The notes under the pieces were generated by a model. The model did no database searches. It was not told where the DNA came from and was given only the letters and a program-made list of their open reading frames with translations. Positions 61,696 to 64,000 of a DNA stretch of 64,000 bases are shown one piece after another. Made by a program: the position numbers and the translations under genes. The first letter of the stretch is position 1. Each line of letters begins with the position of its first letter. Source of the stretch: Nitrospirota bacterium (GTDB lineage Bacteria > Nitrospirota > 9FT-COMBO-42-15 > HDB-SIOI813); NCBI GenBank assembly GCA_020846775.1, contig JADLDG010000006.1:1-64000 (forward strand). The letters are read 5' to 3'.

Positions 61696-64000
61696 ATTAA
61701 CTTACAAGGCACAGGAAGCTTTAACTGAAGCGCAAAAGACAGCCGAGGGCTATAATCACCAGCAGGTTGACACAGTGCATCTGCTGCTGTCACTGATAAA
61801 ACAAAAGGACGGGATAGTCCCTCAAATTATTAAGAGACTGGGAGCTGACGTAACAAATATTGAAAAGGAATTAAACAGAGAACTGGAGAGGGCGCCGAGG
61901 ATTTCCGGTCCGGGACAAATAGGACAGATATACATAACCCAGCAGCTTAATGACACCTTTAGTACGGCAGAAAAAGAGGCTGAACAGCTTCGTGATGAAT
62001 ATGTAAGTACAGAACACATACTAATGGCCCTGTCTGAGATTAATAGTTCCGTATCCCGTATTTTAAAGTATGCCGGAATATCAAAGGATAAGATCCTCAA
62101 AGTACTGGTTGAGATAAGGGGCGCTCAAACTGTTACAGACCAGAACCCGGAAGACAAATATGAGGCACTCAAAAGATACAGCAGGGACCTCACGGAACTG
62201 GCAAGAAAAGGCAAGCTCGACCCGGTTATAGGAAGAGATGAAGAAATCAGGCGAGTCATACAGGTGTTGTCAAGAAGGACCAAGAACAACCCCGTACTTA
62301 TAGGAGAACCTGGAGTTGGCAAGACTGCAATTGCAGAAGGTCTTGCACAGCGCGTAATCGCCGGTGATGTCCCGGAAGGCCTGAAAAACAAGCGTGTTGT
62401 ATCACTTGATATGGGGGCGCTTATTGCAGGCGCTAAATTCCGCGGAGAGTTTGAAGATCGCCTGAAGGCGGTTATAAAAGAGATTGAACAGTCCGAGGGT
62501 CAGATAATACTTTTCATAGATGAGCTTCATACACTTGTCGGCGCCGGTTCAGCAGAGGGGGCAATTGACGCATCAAATATGCTGAAGCCGGCTCTCGCCA
62601 GGGGTGAACTCAGATGTGTCGGCGCTACTACGATTGACGAATACAGAAAACATATAGAAAAAGATGCGGCCCTGGAGAGGCGTTTTCAGCCTATAACTGT
62701 TACGGAACCGTCAGTGGAAGACACCATCTCCATACTTAGAGGACTTAAAGAACGCTACGAGGTGCATCACGGAGTAAGGATAAAGGACTCTGCGATTGTG
62801 GCCGCTGCAGTACTGTCCAACAGATACATTACCGACAGATTCCTTCCTGATAAGGCGATTGACCTGATTGATGAGTCAGCGTCACGTCTTCGCATAGAGA
62901 TAGACAGCTTGCCTTCAGAACTCGACGAGATTGAGCGAAGGATAAGACAGCTTGAGATAGAGCGCCAGGCAGTAAAGAAAGAGCATGATGCTGTCTCCAT
63001 TGAGCGTCTCGACAAAATTGAAAGAGAACTTGCTGATCTGAAGGAGAGCGGCGCTACATTGAGGGCACAGTGGCAGGAGGAGAAGGGGGTTATTGGAAAG
63101 ATCCGGAACCTTAAGGAACAGATTGAGACCACGCGCATTCAGTCTGAGCAGGCCGAAAGGAGCGGAGATCTTGGTAAGGCGGCTGAATTGAGATACGGGA
63201 GTTTGCCAGGTCTGCAGAAACAGGTTGAGGAGGAGAACAGACGTCTGTCAGAATCTCAGGGTTCTGTAAAGCTCCTTAAAGAAGAAGTAGACGAGGAAGA
63301 TATAGCAGAGATTATAGCCAAGTGGACAGGCATACCTGTTTCAAAAATGCTCGAAGGAGAGGTTCAGAAGCTTTTGCACATAGAAGAAAATTTAGAGCGG
63401 CGTGTCGTAGGACAGGATGAGGCCATTTCTGCTGTAGCCAATGCAGTACGCAGGGCGCGTGCAGGTATCCAGGATCCTAACAGACCACTCGGCTCTTTCA
63501 TATTCATGGGGCCAACCGGAGTTGGAAAGACCGAACTCGCTAAGGCGCTTGCAGAATTTCTGTTTGATAACGAGCAGGCAATGACACGCATAGACATGTC
63601 CGAGTTCATGGAAAAACACTCAGTGGCAAAGTTAATCGGCGCACCTCCCGGCTATGTAGGATATGAAGAGGGTGGACATCTTACAGAGGCAGTAAGGAGA
63701 AAACCTTACTCAGTATTACTATTTGACGAGATTGAAAAGGCGCATCCTGATGTGTTCAATATCCTGCTTCAATTATTAGATGACGGAAGACTCACAGACA
63801 GTCATGGACGGACGGTTGATTTCAAAAATACCGTTGTAATTATGACCTCCAACATAGGTAGTCAGATTATTCAGGAACTGGGCGGCCGCGATGAGGCAGA
63901 GATGAGAAGAAGGATAACGGAGACGATGCGTTCATACTTCAGACCTGAGTTCTTGAACAGGGTTGATGATGTCATTATATTCCACTCACTGGATATGGAG
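61682..64000 (+). CDS. clpB: ATP-dependent disaggregase ClpB (3' end outside window)
   Basis: The frame from ATG 61682 is open for 773 codons to the window edge. It has the Clp N-domain ([15 protein letters not shown]...), AAA module 1 with Walker A GEPGVGKT (208-215), the coiled-coil middle domain (about 400-520) that separates ClpB from ClpA/ClpC, and AAA module 2 with Walker A GPTGVGKT (610-617). The last visible residues are [21 protein letters not shown]. With DnaK/DnaJ it dissolves protein aggregates. The start overlaps hspR by 14 bases. Confidence 0.96.
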   Translation, partial: MQINKLTYKAQEALTEAQKTAEGYNHQQVDTVHLLLSLIKQKDGIVPQIIKRLGADVTNIEKELNRELERAPRISGPGQIGQIYITQQLNDTFSTAEKEAEQLRDEYVSTEHILMALSEINSSVSRILKYAGISKDKILKVLVEIRGAQTVTDQNPEDKYEALKRYSRDLTELARKGKLDPVIGRDEEIRRVIQVLSRRTKNNPVLIGEPGVGKTAIAEGLAQRVIAGDVPEGLKNKRVVSLDMGALIAGAKFRGEFEDRLKAVIKEIEQSEGQIILFIDELHTLVGAGSAEGAIDASNMLKPALARGELRCVGATTIDEYRKHIEKDAALERRFQPITVTEPSVEDTISILRGLKERYEVHHGVRIKDSAIVAAAVLSNRYITDRFLPDKAIDLIDESASRLRIEIDSLPSELDEIERRIRQLEIERQAVKKEHDAVSIERLDKIERELADLKESGATLRAQWQEEKGVIGKIRNLKEQIETTRIQSEQAERSGDLGKAAELRYGSLPGLQKQVEEENRRLSESQGSVKLLKEEVDEEDIAEIIAKWTGIPVSKMLEGEVQKLLHIEENLERRVVGQDEAISAVANAVRRARAGIQDPNRPLGSFIFMGPTGVGKTELAKALAEFLFDNEQAMTRIDMSEFMEKHSVAKLIGAPPGYVGYEEGGHLTEAVRRKPYSVLLFDEIEKAHPDVFNILLQLLDDGRLTDSHGRTVDFKNTVVIMTSNIGSQIIQELGGRDEAEMRRRITETMRSYFRPEFLNRVDDVIIFHSLDME

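Overview
The window reads as a chromosomal segment of a Gram-negative bacterium of moderate G+C: it carries lptD, OmpA-type and DUF481 outer-membrane proteins, enoyl-ACP reductase FabI, c-type cytochrome genes and an HspR-controlled dnaJ/clpB operon. The mix of HspR/HAIR, ubiC-ubiA-ubiD, DUF748, GGDEF/PilZ signalling, many type II toxin-antitoxin (TA) pairs and dispersed C-rich/G-rich palindromes suggests Nitrospirota or a neighbouring deeply branching phylum. That placement is inference; no rRNA gene is present.

Layout. 1-5.8 kb: tail of an exopolysaccharide locus (glycosyltransferase broken by one in-frame TGA, priming sugar transferase, outer-membrane barrel), followed by a decayed partial second copy of that locus in which two TA modules sit. 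5.7-6.9 kb: perR-like regulator and ahpC, each with a Per-box-like operator. 7-10 kb: leaderless ubiC-ubiA-ubiD quinone operon. 10-20 kb: response regulator, recO, mgtE, era, a diguanylate cyclase, nadA, fabI, a DUF481 barrel, mscL and an OmpA/TSP3 protein. 20-21.2 kb: c-type cytochrome plus a four-helix membrane protein resembling a fragment of heme-copper oxidase subunit I. 21-32 kb: one long minus-strand run trpE-trpG-trpD-trpC-trpF-trpB-trpA-accD-folC-lptD. 32-38 kb: a GC-rich MFS exporter that looks foreign, small envelope proteins, DEAD-box helicase with a long leader, yceH, bcp.

38-44 kb is an accessory island ending at tRNA-Ala(CGC): XRE regulator with divergent Cys/Trp-rich small protein, PIN/DUF104 TA pair, small-protein operon with a frameshift, rtcA and zinc-finger debris, a MITE-like element, solo HicB, DUF4258/YgiT pair, DUF2283 and an Mrr-type endonuclease. 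44-52 kb is housekeeping: PilZ, purN, purM, aspS, pseudouridine synthase, guaA, guaB. 52-54.4 kb is again accessory: a Fur-box-controlled 56-residue membrane protein, a GyrI-like pseudogene, an HTH-nuclease and a nucleotidyltransferase remnant. 54.4-64 kb: a 1193-residue DUF748 protein, mtgA, mtnA, then dnaJ-hspR-clpB under a HAIR operator, with clpB running off the window.

A recurring feature is promoters placed so that the mRNA should start at, or within about 10 bases of, the start codon (RHH antitoxin, ubiC, nadA, trpE). All functional calls come from reading translated sequence and recalled family motifs; no database search was run.
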